DNA of 64,000 bases from Methylovorus menthalis (GTDB taxonomy: Bacteria; Pseudomonadota; Gammaproteobacteria; Burkholderiales; Methylophilaceae), in the NCBI RefSeq assembly GCF_020523625.1, contig NZ_JAJAQH010000006.1:62001-126000 (forward strand), written 5' to 3'. The position numbers and the translations under genes were made by a program. How positions within the stretch are numbered: the first letter of the stretch is position 1; the number at the start of each line of letters is the position of its first letter. Of this stretch, positions 26,725-34,707 are shown piece by piece. Under the pieces are notes generated by a model. The model did not search any database, had not been told where the DNA came from, and saw only the letters and a list, made by a program, of their open reading frames with translations.

Positions 26725-28191
26725 TTAAGAAACAGCAGGTTGGTGGAAGCGGGGCAACTCGATCTCGATTAAGGTGCCTCCTCCCTTGCGCGGGCTGAAG
26801 GTGATGCGCCCCAGCAAGGAGTCACATACCTTGAAAGCGAAGGGAATGCCCAGTCCGGTCCCAAAGCGTTTGGTGGATGGGCCAGGGCTGATGGCATGTG
26901 GGTCCGGGGTGAAAGGCATGCCCGGGCCACGATCGGCGATCATCAGGCGTACGGTTTCGCGGCTGAGGTCGGCATGTATTTCCAGCTTGGAGTTGTTGGG
27001 GACCGCTTCGATAGCATTCAGTAACAAGTTGTATAGCGCCTGTTCCAGCAAGTGCTCATCCGTATAGATGCTGTCGTCCTGTTTTTCCCAAGCAGGCAAT
27101 TCGAGCTCAATGGATTTTTCTGCAATTTTTTGCTGCAAGGGAGACAGGGAGCCATGGATGATCTGGCTCAGCTTGCTTAGCGTGGGCTGCGGTTGCATGG
27201 GGTGCAGGTAGGAGAGCAGTGAGCCAGTCCAGCGCTCAAGACGGTCTACAGTGCTGATGATGTCGCGCAGCGATTCGCGGGTATCCTGATCCAGCTCAGC
27301 GCTATCTGCTACCTGCGCAGAGGCGCGAATGCTGGCCAACGGGTTGCGAATATTGTGCGCTAGCATAGGTACTAGCAAACCTAGCGTTGCCTGTTTTTCC
27401 GTGCGGATAAGGGCGTCCTGACTTTGTGTCAGCTTGTCGGCCATGTCGTTGATCGCGCCTGATAAGGTGGCCAGTTCTTCAGCGCCTTTTCGGGGGGCTT
27501 TATGCTCAAGTCTACCTGCACTGATTTCCGTGGTCGCATGCAGCAGTGCATTGATCGGCAGGACAATCGCACGCTTCAAAAATACCCGTGAAAACAGGAG
27601 CAGCAATGTTGCCAGCAGGATGGGAATGGTCAGCAGGGTAAGGGATGTTCGCTTGGATTCATCCAGCCTTTGCTGCAATTCTTTTTGCTTTAACGAGAGC
27701 AGGCGTTCGGCGCGCGCCGACACAATTTCGTACCGCTGGAAAATGCCGGATTCAAGATTGGAATTGAGCGTTTTTTCAATCAGCTCATCCGAGACTTCAT
27801 TCTGATGATTGAAAATAGTGCTGGTTTCCGTGATAAACGTCGCATAGCTTTTCCTCAATTCATCGATGGCGGCACGTTCCTCGTCGCCAACGGCCAGTCG
27901 GTTCAGCTTCACGAAGTGCGCTCCTACCGATACGGTATATGCATCATATTCATCCTTGGCTTGCGGGTCTTTCAGGAAGTAGGCGTCGAACAGCTCTTTC
28001 ATCTGGCGGTAAAGGTCACCCCGCGTTTGCTGGATTTCCTGAATAAGCAGATTGATACGTTGTGACTCATGGGAGGATTTATCCCACAAGTGTATGCCCA
28101 CTCCACCGGCAGCCCCGGCCAGGCAAACCAGCATAATGAAGGCCAGTTCGTGGATGAGCAGCAGGTCTTTTAACGACTTTGGCTTGGACAT
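26725..28191 (-). CDS. orphan sensor histidine kinase
   Basis: 488 residues. One helix at about 13-35, a periplasmic helical sensor region (about 40-183, four-helix bundle-like, no recognisable ligand pocket), a second helix at 184-206, then HAMP (INALLHATTEISAGRLEHKAP). The phosphoacceptor is His279 in MLAHNIRNPLASIRAS. The ATPase domain has the N box NLLLNAIEAVPNN, G1 DRGPGMPF and G2 GTGLGIPFAFKV. No response regulator is adjacent, so the partner is elsewhere. It starts 8 nt after the tonB stop, so kinase and TonB are co-transcribed, an unusual pairing. Confidence 0.92.
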   Translation of the reverse strand: MSKPKSLKDLLLIHELAFIMLVCLAGAAGGVGIHLWDKSSHESQRINLLIQEIQQTRGDLYRQMKELFDAYFLKDPQAKDEYDAYTVSVGAHFVKLNRLAVGDEERAAIDELRKSYATFITETSTIFNHQNEVSDELIEKTLNSNLESGIFQRYEIVSARAERLLSLKQKELQQRLDESKRTSLTLLTIPILLATLLLLFSRVFLKRAIVLPINALLHATTEISAGRLEHKAPRKGAEELATLSGAINDMADKLTQSQDALIRTEKQATLGLLVPMLAHNIRNPLASIRASAQVADSAELDQDTRESLRDIISTVDRLERWTGSLLSYLHPMQPQPTLSKLSQIIHGSLSPLQQKIAEKSIELELPAWEKQDDSIYTDEHLLEQALYNLLLNAIEAVPNNSKLEIHADLSRETVRLMIADRGPGMPFTPDPHAISPGPSTKRFGTGLGIPFAFKVCDSLLGRITFSPRKGGGTLIEIELPRFHQPAVS

Positions 28192-28199
28192 GGCGATGG

Positions 28200-28976
28200 T
28201 TATTCCATGCGAAATGAGATGGGAATGCTGATCTTGCTGATTTTACCCTGCAACGATGCGGGTGCCGTGGGGAGTGAACCCAGCGCCTGCTGGTACATCT
28301 CCAGCACCTGCTTGTCTAATATCTCATAGCCAGCCGACTGCTTGATACGACCATTGATGATATGCCCCTGCGCATCCAGTTCGAGCTCCAGCACGGGCGT
28401 GCCCTGCATGTTGTTCCTGCGCGCCATATTTGGGTATTTCTTGTATTTGTTCAGCACATTGAAAACACTGTTTCCGAACTCGTTTTTCGCCGCATCCATA
28501 TCCTGCTGACTGATCGCAGCTGCTTTAGGTGGCTCAGCCGCGGCGGCAGGGGCGGGCGCGGGCGCAGCGGGGGGCGGCGCCGGCACTGTTTCTGCTTTCG
28601 GGGCGTCAGGCTGCGGGCTCGTGGTCATCACCGGTGGACTGGGGTCGGCCTTGCGCTCTGCAGGTGGCGGTGCGACTTCGGGCGACGGGGTGATTACTGG
28701 CCGTGGTTTGGGTTGCGGTTTTACTTCAGGTTTGACTACAGGCTCTGGCTTCGGAGGCTCCGGCGCAGGAGCCGGTGCGGCCACTGGGGTTTCCTGCTGT
28801 TTTTTGACGGGAGGGGCGAGTTCAATCTGCAACACCTGGGGTTCCGGCGGGCTGTCAAATTTGAGATTGGGCAACAGCCAGATCAGGATGGCATGAACGG
28901 CAATGGAAATAATCAGCGCCCACTGAAGCCGGAAAGAAGGGGCTGAGATGCTGGGTGAGTAAGTTGCCAAGTTCAC
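28200..28976 (-). CDS. tonB: TonB-family energy transducer
   Basis: 258 residues. It couples the proton gradient (via ExbBD) to outer membrane receptors. An N-terminal membrane anchor (ALIISIAVHAILIWLLPNL, about 20-38) is followed by a long Pro/Glu/Lys/Ala-rich periplasm-spanning segment (about 45-155). The C-terminal TonB domain (KYPNMARRNNMQGTPVLELELDAQGHI, about 180-258) ends SIPISFRME. No exbB or exbD lies in the window. A PqqU-like receptor (31979-34093) is about 3 kb away on the same strand, a possible client. It is the first gene of the operon with the histidine kinase. Confidence 0.9.
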   Translation of the reverse strand: MNLATYSPSISAPSFRLQWALIISIAVHAILIWLLPNLKFDSPPEPQVLQIELAPPVKKQQETPVAAPAPAPEPPKPEPVVKPEVKPQPKPRPVITPSPEVAPPPAERKADPSPPVMTTSPQPDAPKAETVPAPPPAAPAPAPAAAAEPPKAAAISQQDMDAAKNEFGNSVFNVLNKYKKYPNMARRNNMQGTPVLELELDAQGHIINGRIKQSAGYEILDKQVLEMYQQALGSLPTAPASLQGKISKISIPISFRME

Positions 28977-29140
28977 ACGCTCAAAAATAGTCAGATAGGG
29001 GCCGGGAGGCCATCGTTATTATGATTTTTTGTTATGGTTTGCCAGGGGCAAGGCCTTGATTCTGCCATAGAAACCGGAACACTGCAGCTGGCTTGCGGAT
29101 GCTGCTGACAGCTCTTTAAATCGCGCCTCCCAATAAACTC

Positions 29141-30052
29141 TCATTCCCACTCCAATGCCGGGTAAAGAATATTCACATTACGTCGGTTGACGATATCAAA
29201 TAGTGCCCATTTGCCTTTTTCACTGCTGGCAGCGGTATCCATGGCTTTTTCCATTACTTCACCCTTTTTGATACTGGCGCGTACATCGTCCAGCAGTGTT
29301 TGCAGATAGCGCTGTTCATCGTTTAGCGCACTTTTCCAGTTACTGCTTACTGGACCATGGCCCGGTATCGCGCGTGCGGCCGGAACTTGTTTGAGTTGGG
29401 TGATGGCATTGAGCCAGCCTTTGATGTCGCCATCGAGAGATGGCGTGCGTTCAATGAACAGCAAATCACCAGTCCACAGGGTTTGGCTGAGCGTGTCGTA
29501 GACAGTGAGATCAGTGCTGGTGTGGGCGGGAGGATAGGCCTTCAGTGCCAGCTGGCGGCCACCCAGATCGATCTCAAGCGCGTCACTGACGGGCAATGTC
29601 GGCTTGACGATTTCGCTTCCGGCAAAATCCTGTCCTTGCCATTGCTCGTTACTGCGGATATAGGCGTCGCGGCGGCGTTCCAGCGCATCTGCCAGTTTGG
29701 CATGGCCAATGAATTGCGGGTGATCCGCGATAAATGCGGCATTGCCGAATACATGATCAGGATGCACATGGGTGTTGATGACATATAGAATCGGTAGCGT
29801 TGTCAGCTGGCGTATGGCGTCATGCAGGGCTTGCCCCACCTTGAGATTGCCGCCAGTATCAATGACCGCCACGCCATTCTTGCCTATCACGACGCTGATA
29901 TTGCAGATATCGCCGTGATAGCCTTCTGATAAATCCTCATGCACACCCTGGTGCACATAAACGCCCGGACTGACTTCCGTCAATGTCAGCGCGCTTGCCT
30001 GTGCATAAGGCACTAGCGCGAGTAAAATCAACCCCTGAAGAAATCGCCACAT
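29141..30052 (-). CDS. quinoprotein relay system zinc metallohydrolase (MBL fold)
   Basis: 303 residues from the ATG at 30050-30052, which has GAGGAG at good spacing and gives a clean signal peptide (WRFLQGLILLALVPYAQASA). The zinc site THVHPDH (His95, His97, Asp99, His100) and the later PAHTSTD, TGDLLFIERTPSLDGDIKGW and PGHGPVS segments mark a metallo-beta-lactamase fold. The C-terminal RRNVNILYPALEWE and the overall form fit the SoxH-related 'quinoprotein relay system zinc metallohydrolase 2' family, found in species with PQQ dehydrogenases. It is periplasmic; the substrate is unknown. The cytochrome b561 and SoxYZ-like genes of the same set lie next to it. Confidence 0.85.
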   Translation of the reverse strand: MWRFLQGLILLALVPYAQASALTLTEVSPGVYVHQGVHEDLSEGYHGDICNISVVIGKNGVAVIDTGGNLKVGQALHDAIRQLTTLPILYVINTHVHPDHVFGNAAFIADHPQFIGHAKLADALERRRDAYIRSNEQWQGQDFAGSEIVKPTLPVSDALEIDLGGRQLALKAYPPAHTSTDLTVYDTLSQTLWTGDLLFIERTPSLDGDIKGWLNAITQLKQVPAARAIPGHGPVSSNWKSALNDEQRYLQTLLDDVRASIKKGEVMEKAMDTAASSEKGKWALFDIVNRRNVNILYPALEWE

Positions 30053-30313
30053 CCTGAAAGTCTCCTCGTCATGATTACGGGTGTCGTGTGGCGGCATATG
30101 ATGCAGCCAAGGCATGGCAGGCAGGCATCTTGGCATTAAGCCTGCCTGCGGTCAATTGGCGCCGGGAACTTAGGGAACTTTTCCCGATAATCCCGGGTTT
30201 AACACATAATGACAGCTCGGCTGTTATGCTTCTGCAGTATCCGCGCAATACATAATTACAAGGTCAGGTTGCAGTGATTTTCTGCGCGTAAACCCCAACC
30301 TAAAAAAGAAAGA

Positions 30314-30841
30314 ATGGAAATGAGTGCTGCCCGCTATACCACCACCGCAAAGATTCTCCACTGGCTGATTGCACTGAGTATTTTTGGCATGTTTGCCCTT
30401 GGCTGGTTCATGACCGATCTGCCGCGAGAAACCCCAGACCGCGCCTTCTACTTCAACCTGCATAAATCAATCGGCATTACGCTGTTTGCCTTGGTGCTGT
30501 TCCGCCTGTTCTGGCGTATCGGTCACAAGCCGCCTGCCCTTGTCAGCACACTCAAGGTCTGGGAGCGGAAGCTGGCACAAGCCGGCCATCATTCCCTCTA
30601 CCTGCTCATGGTGCTGGTGCCTGTGAGTGGCCTGGTCATGAGCGCATTCAGCAAATATGGCGTCAAATGGTTCGGGCTGCCGCTGATCCCTGGTCTCGAC
30701 GATAAAGCGCTACGTGATGTGTTTACCGAAGTGCATGAAGTGATTGGTCTCATCTTGCTGGCGGTCATCATCGTGCATGTGGCGGGGGCGCTCAAACACC
30801 ACTTCCTGGATAAGGATGAAACCCTTAAGCGCATGCTGTAA
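30314..30841 (+). CDS. cytochrome b561-family protein
   Basis: 175 residues, four transmembrane helices with haem-ligand histidines in KILHWLIALSIFGMFALGW, FNLHKSIGITLFALVLFRLFWR, LAQAGHHSLYLLMVLVPVSGLVMS and VHEVIGLILLAVIIVHVAGALKHHF. The family moves electrons between periplasmic donors or acceptors and the quinone pool. The gene is divergent from the zinc metallohydrolase and convergent with the SoxYZ-like carrier. These three genes recur together around PQQ dehydrogenase loci, so it is the likely electron-transfer part of the relay set. Confidence 0.9.
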   Translation: MEMSAARYTTTAKILHWLIALSIFGMFALGWFMTDLPRETPDRAFYFNLHKSIGITLFALVLFRLFWRIGHKPPALVSTLKVWERKLAQAGHHSLYLLMVLVPVSGLVMSAFSKYGVKWFGLPLIPGLDDKALRDVFTEVHEVIGLILLAVIIVHVAGALKHHFLDKDETLKRML

Positions 30842-30863
30842 ACGAAATGGCTATCGCTGAGTA

Positions 30864-30892
30864 AAAAAGGCGTCTTGATGACGCCTTTTTTA
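30864..30892. terminator. bidirectional terminator
   Basis: Stem GGCGTC / GACGCC around TTGAT, with an A run before and a T run after; the cytochrome b561 and SoxYZ-like genes converge here. Confidence 0.88.
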
Positions 30893-30931
30893 TTTGCTTG
30901 ATGCCATTGCCTGACCGTTATGCCGCAATGA

Positions 30932-31753
30932 TCAGGATGCGTTCTTCACATCGAGTTGCTGCGAGAATTTGGCACCTTCATTATCCTCGGCATGCACTTC
31001 GAGCGTGCCAGGCGCGGCAGGGGTGAAATCAAATCGCAGATAAGGATCTTCGCTGGTGCCCACGCCAAAATCCACACTCATCACAGGCTGGTTGTTATAC
31101 GTGAATGCCGCTTTCTGAATATAAAACGCGGGGCGGAAGCCTTGCGAAACTAGGTCGCGTTGCAAGCCTGTGTACATGGGATGCTTGATGATAAAGGTGG
31201 CAGGCGTTGCCTGGCCAAACTTCACCGGGTTCTCCACATTCAGCTTGATCTTGCCGGAAGCCGCACGTATAGCCGCTTCATCGCCATCTACCGAGCCACC
31301 ACAGCCACCCGCCGCACGAATCTGGATAGTCGACATATACAGTTTGCCGTCCGCTGTTTCGCCGATTGCTCGCACGAACGAGTCGGTTTCCATGCGGATG
31401 CGGGTGGAGAGTTGCAGGTTGCCAAGCAACTCCGTCAGGTGATACGTCGCCGCCAGCTGAATAGGATTGGCGTCAACGATGATGTAAACATTCTTGATGG
31501 CAGCCGGGCTTTGTGACTGGTTCACCGTCAGGGTGACGGGTACTTGCGCGCCGCTTTCTGCACGACGAGGGCCGGCGAGTTGTATAAAAGGCACTTCTTC
31601 TATGGTGCGGTTGGCAAAAAAGGCTTCCTTGACCACAGGCCAAAGCTTGTCCGAGGCCTCGGCCCAAGCCCCAGTGCTACATGCCAGCAGCATGCCTGCG
31701 ATTATCCACTTGCCCAACATCATGCTGGGGGTACCTACACTATGCTTGACCAC
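30932..31753 (-). CDS. quinoprotein dehydrogenase-associated SoxYZ-like carrier
   Basis: 273 residues, GTG start at 31751-31753 with AAGGAG 8 nt upstream. The signal peptide ends GAWA-E. The first half is SoxY-like and includes IRAAGGCGGSV, where Cys151 matches the swinging-arm cysteine that carries sulfur intermediates in SoxY. The second half (KHPMYTGLQRD, PAFYIQKAAFTYNNQPVM, FDFTPAAPGTLEVHAEDNEG) is SoxZ-like, so this is a one-chain SoxYZ. Proteins of this form are associated with PQQ dehydrogenases; no true sox genes are present here. The cargo on the cysteine is unknown. Confidence 0.88.
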   Translation of the reverse strand: MVKHSVGTPSMMLGKWIIAGMLLACSTGAWAEASDKLWPVVKEAFFANRTIEEVPFIQLAGPRRAESGAQVPVTLTVNQSQSPAAIKNVYIIVDANPIQLAATYHLTELLGNLQLSTRIRMETDSFVRAIGETADGKLYMSTIQIRAAGGCGGSVDGDEAAIRAASGKIKLNVENPVKFGQATPATFIIKHPMYTGLQRDLVSQGFRPAFYIQKAAFTYNNQPVMSVDFGVGTSEDPYLRFDFTPAAPGTLEVHAEDNEGAKFSQQLDVKNAS

Positions 31754-31861
31754 GGCCTTTTCTCCTTAGAACATTGTTTTTATAATAGATAGCGGTTGGA
31801 CATAGGAATGGCAATGACATTCGGCAGTCGCGCTTGCATCGTTTTTACGTGTAGCAGCTTT

Positions 31862-31906
31862 TAAAAAAACTCAAGGCATCACTATACGATGATAGAGATG
31901 CCTTGA
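31862..31906 (-). terminator. terminator of the PqqU-like receptor gene
   Basis: On the minus strand a 10-bp stem TCAAGGCATC / GATGCCTTGA with a 16-nt loop is followed by GTTTTTTT, about 70 nt past the receptor stop codon at 31979. Confidence 0.8.
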
Positions 31907-31978
31907 AGCTTAGCCGACTTTACTGGATGGCGTCTGTGACTGAAGTTACTTAAGCTTGCTCAGTCGTTTTACCGTCAT

Positions 31979-34093
31979 TTAAAAACGGTAATTGGCGTTC
32001 AACCCCACGAGCCAGTTACGACCCGCCGCTGGTTCAAAGAAGCGGCTATTGCCATCATTCACCCGTACCGAACCAATATAGTCTTTGTCGAAAATGTTTT
32101 CAACGCGCACAAACTCGCTGAAGCGCCAGCTCTTGAGCTGCTGCTCAAAGCCTGCGCGGACATTGAAGATGGTGTACGAAGGCGCGCTATCGGTATTGGT
32201 ATCGTTTACGTAAGCCTTGCTGTTATGACGTGCTTCAAATGCGGTGCGGAAACCAGACTCTACATGCTTCCAGGCTGCTTCGGCGTATATCTGCGTGTGG
32301 TAAGTGCCAGGAATGGTATTGCCTGCATTGACCAGCCCAAGATTGCCGACATAGTCGGAATCAAACTTGGCATTTAGCAAGGTGTAAGCGCCGTACAAGG
32401 AAATATTGTGTGCTAACTTGGACTCAATAGAAACTTCTGCGCCATTGCGTTTCGTTTTTGCCGCATTGGTGTAAGTTGCAAATGTGCCCGTCGTCAGCGC
32501 AATGATTTCGTCATCAGTCAATGTCTTGAAGATGGTGGCATTCAGTAGCGTATTGTCTGACAGGAAGGCTTTAGTCCCAATTTCGAAATTCTTACTGGTG
32601 CTAGGTTTGAGGCCGAAGTTGGGGGTGCTGTTAATGTTGCTGTTCAGGTATGCCACTTCAATAAAGGTAGGTGTTTCAAAGCCTTTGCCATAATTGGCGT
32701 AGAAATTGAGCAGTGGGTTTACTTTCCAAACAGCACCAATCACTGGGGTGGTTTTTTCATAGGTCAGGCTACCACTGTTGTCTGGATTGGTATTGGTGAT
32801 GAATTTGTCATCAATTTCCAATGACACTTTTGTTCTGCGCAGGCCAGCATGCAGATCAATGTTGTCGAGCACAGACCATTTACCTTGCAGGTATTGGTCG
32901 GAATTGGAGGCGATGTTTTTTTCATTACGCGTGGCTGATGCACTTTTTTCACCATTGGTCGTGGGCGTGTCCAGGCGATCATCATTCATTTTGCCGTATA
33001 CCAGGCCTGCGCTCAGTGTGTAAGGTTTGCTGAGCAACAGCCCCTGATTATTCCAGCGCAACTCGGTACCCCAGAACTCTCTGGAGATAGCACTGGCTCG
33101 ACCGCCCCCGGTACTGTTGAGGGATAGGTACTGCAGATTTTCGCGTGTACCAACATAATTGATAAAGTTAATCGAGTTGCTCTCATTGATCGTATGCTCA
33201 AGGTTAAAGCCGACCTGAGTGTTGCTGCGAGAGACGCGCGTGTCAGAACGCAGCGTTGCCCTGCTCACACTCTTGGGGTCGTTAAATGCCGAGGGCTCGG
33301 TGGCCGAGGCATTGCGCGTCAAGCCACCTGGATCCTGTGCATCCTGATCAAACCAGTTAACCAGCGTAGTCAGCTTGGTGTCTTCATTCAGGTTGATTTT
33401 GAATTTGGCGGTGCCTTGTTTTTTGCTGCTGGCGCTGTGGTCGCGATAGCCATCAGACTCATAATTGGAATAATTAATCAGATACTCAATGCCTTCGGAT
33501 GTGCCGGATGCCCGCACGCTCTCCTTGCTGGTGCCATAACTGCCAAACACCACACCTGCAGAAACTTCAGGTGTTTTGGCCGCGTCTTCTGTCAGCATCT
33601 GAATAACGCCCCCAGAGGAGTTGCCATAAAGGGCAGAGAATGGGCCGCGCAAAACTTCCACCCCTTGCACAATATCAAGATCCACATTGCCTGGCTGACC
33701 TTGGCCATCCGGCATGGTCAGCGGAATGCCATCGACATAAACACGCACGCCACGGACACCAAACGATGAGCGAGCACCAAAGCCACGAGTGGAAATTTGC
33801 GGGTCTTGCGCCATTTGCGTGCGGTTTTGCGCGGTAATGCCGGGGACGCGGATCAGGCTTTCTGACAGTGTCATGCGGGCTTGGCCGTCCTGGATGTTTT
33901 CTTTTTCCACGACATCAATCGCTACCGGCAGATCGAAACTATCCTGCGCTTGACGCGTGGCGGTGACCACGATGGGGGCCAGGATGGAAATGCGCTCCTC
34001 GTGACCAGTATCGGTGGTTTCGGCGGCCATGCCGGGCTGGGCAAAGGCGCATGCGCTCAAGACGGCGTATGGCAGGGTTTTTCTGATGAACAT
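31979..34093 (-). CDS. pqqU: TonB-dependent receptor closely resembling the PQQ receptor PqqU (YncD)
   Basis: 704 residues from the ATG at 34091-34093, preceded by GGGAG; signal peptide MFIRKTLPYAVLSACAFAQPGMA. The plug begins IVVTATRQAQDSFDLPVAIDVV. Long stretches match my memory of E. coli YncD/PqqU: LSESLIRVPGI...QNR..AQD.QISTRGFGARS..GVRG, RVYVDGIPLTMPDGQGQ..NVDL, VEVLRGPFSALYGNSSGGV, GKGFETPT..E, NLGLKPST-type segment FGLKPSTSKNFEIG, TDDEI, and the end VENIFDKDYIGSVRVN.....FFEPAAGRN. PqqU imports PQQ, the cofactor of XoxF, so location near xoxF fits. The substrate assignment rests on similarity only. Confidence 0.82.
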   Translation of the reverse strand: MFIRKTLPYAVLSACAFAQPGMAAETTDTGHEERISILAPIVVTATRQAQDSFDLPVAIDVVEKENIQDGQARMTLSESLIRVPGITAQNRTQMAQDPQISTRGFGARSSFGVRGVRVYVDGIPLTMPDGQGQPGNVDLDIVQGVEVLRGPFSALYGNSSGGVIQMLTEDAAKTPEVSAGVVFGSYGTSKESVRASGTSEGIEYLINYSNYESDGYRDHSASSKKQGTAKFKINLNEDTKLTTLVNWFDQDAQDPGGLTRNASATEPSAFNDPKSVSRATLRSDTRVSRSNTQVGFNLEHTINESNSINFINYVGTRENLQYLSLNSTGGGRASAISREFWGTELRWNNQGLLLSKPYTLSAGLVYGKMNDDRLDTPTTNGEKSASATRNEKNIASNSDQYLQGKWSVLDNIDLHAGLRRTKVSLEIDDKFITNTNPDNSGSLTYEKTTPVIGAVWKVNPLLNFYANYGKGFETPTFIEVAYLNSNINSTPNFGLKPSTSKNFEIGTKAFLSDNTLLNATIFKTLTDDEIIALTTGTFATYTNAAKTKRNGAEVSIESKLAHNISLYGAYTLLNAKFDSDYVGNLGLVNAGNTIPGTYHTQIYAEAAWKHVESGFRTAFEARHNSKAYVNDTNTDSAPSYTIFNVRAGFEQQLKSWRFSEFVRVENIFDKDYIGSVRVNDGNSRFFEPAAGRNWLVGLNANYRF

Positions 34094-34279
34094 GATGCTC
34101 CCTTGATAAGTTAATTTTTGTAATGGCCGGAGCATAGTACATTCGGGGTCTTGGGCGCATCAGGATAATCATGAATCTTCATTATGATTCATGGCTGCAG
34201 TGCCCGATGTACGGGCTAAGCAAGCGGTCACACGTGGAGGTGTAGAATATTCAGCCTGACCTACAAAAAAGGACATCTT

Positions 34280-34663
34280 GTGGCCGTTACCGGATTTAAT
34301 CATTACAACTTGCGGGCGACGCGCGAGCAAATGGCGATATTGCTCGATTTTTATACGACAGTGGTGGGCTTGACGCTCGGTGAGCGCCGGGGGCTCAGCA
34401 GTTTTGGCTACTGGCTATATGCCGGTGCCAAAGATGTGCTGCATTTGTCGGAAGTGAAGGAGGGCGTGGAGCCCGCGCTGAACGTGCAAACCACGTTTGA
34501 TCATGTGGCATTCACCTGCACGGATTACGCTGCCATGGAGCAACACTTGCAGGCCCATGGCGTTCAGTTTGGCAGCCGCGTCGTCAAGGCGATCAATGTC
34601 AGGCAGATATTTTTCAAGGATCCGTTTGGTAATGGCGTGGAGTTTAACTTCGACGAGCGTTGA
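34280..34663 (+). CDS. VOC-superfamily (glyoxalase/dioxygenase-like) protein
   Basis: 127 residues from a GTG at 34280, with GGAC upstream. One vicinal-oxygen-chelate module pair: FNHYNLRATREQMAILLDFYTTVVGLTLGERR and DHVAFTCTDYAAMEQHLQAHG, ending FFKDPFGNGVEFNF, typical of the VOC fold. Metal ligands would be His8, His75 or nearby and Glu122. The substrate is unknown; related proteins include glyoxalase I and fosfomycin-resistance enzymes, but nothing here singles one out. It stands alone, converging with moeA. Confidence 0.85.
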   Translation: MAVTGFNHYNLRATREQMAILLDFYTTVVGLTLGERRGLSSFGYWLYAGAKDVLHLSEVKEGVEPALNVQTTFDHVAFTCTDYAAMEQHLQAHGVQFGSRVVKAINVRQIFFKDPFGNGVEFNFDER

Positions 34664-34707
34664 TGCGGGATGGCCTGTTAGTCAGCTCACTCCCGGTGTT
34701 CCACTTT

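Noticed and set aside
30180-30235. Operator-like inverted repeat near the b561/metallohydrolase divergent region (CATAATGACAGC...GGCTGTTATG)
   Set aside because: The arms pair imperfectly and nothing else supports it, so it was not listed as a feature.
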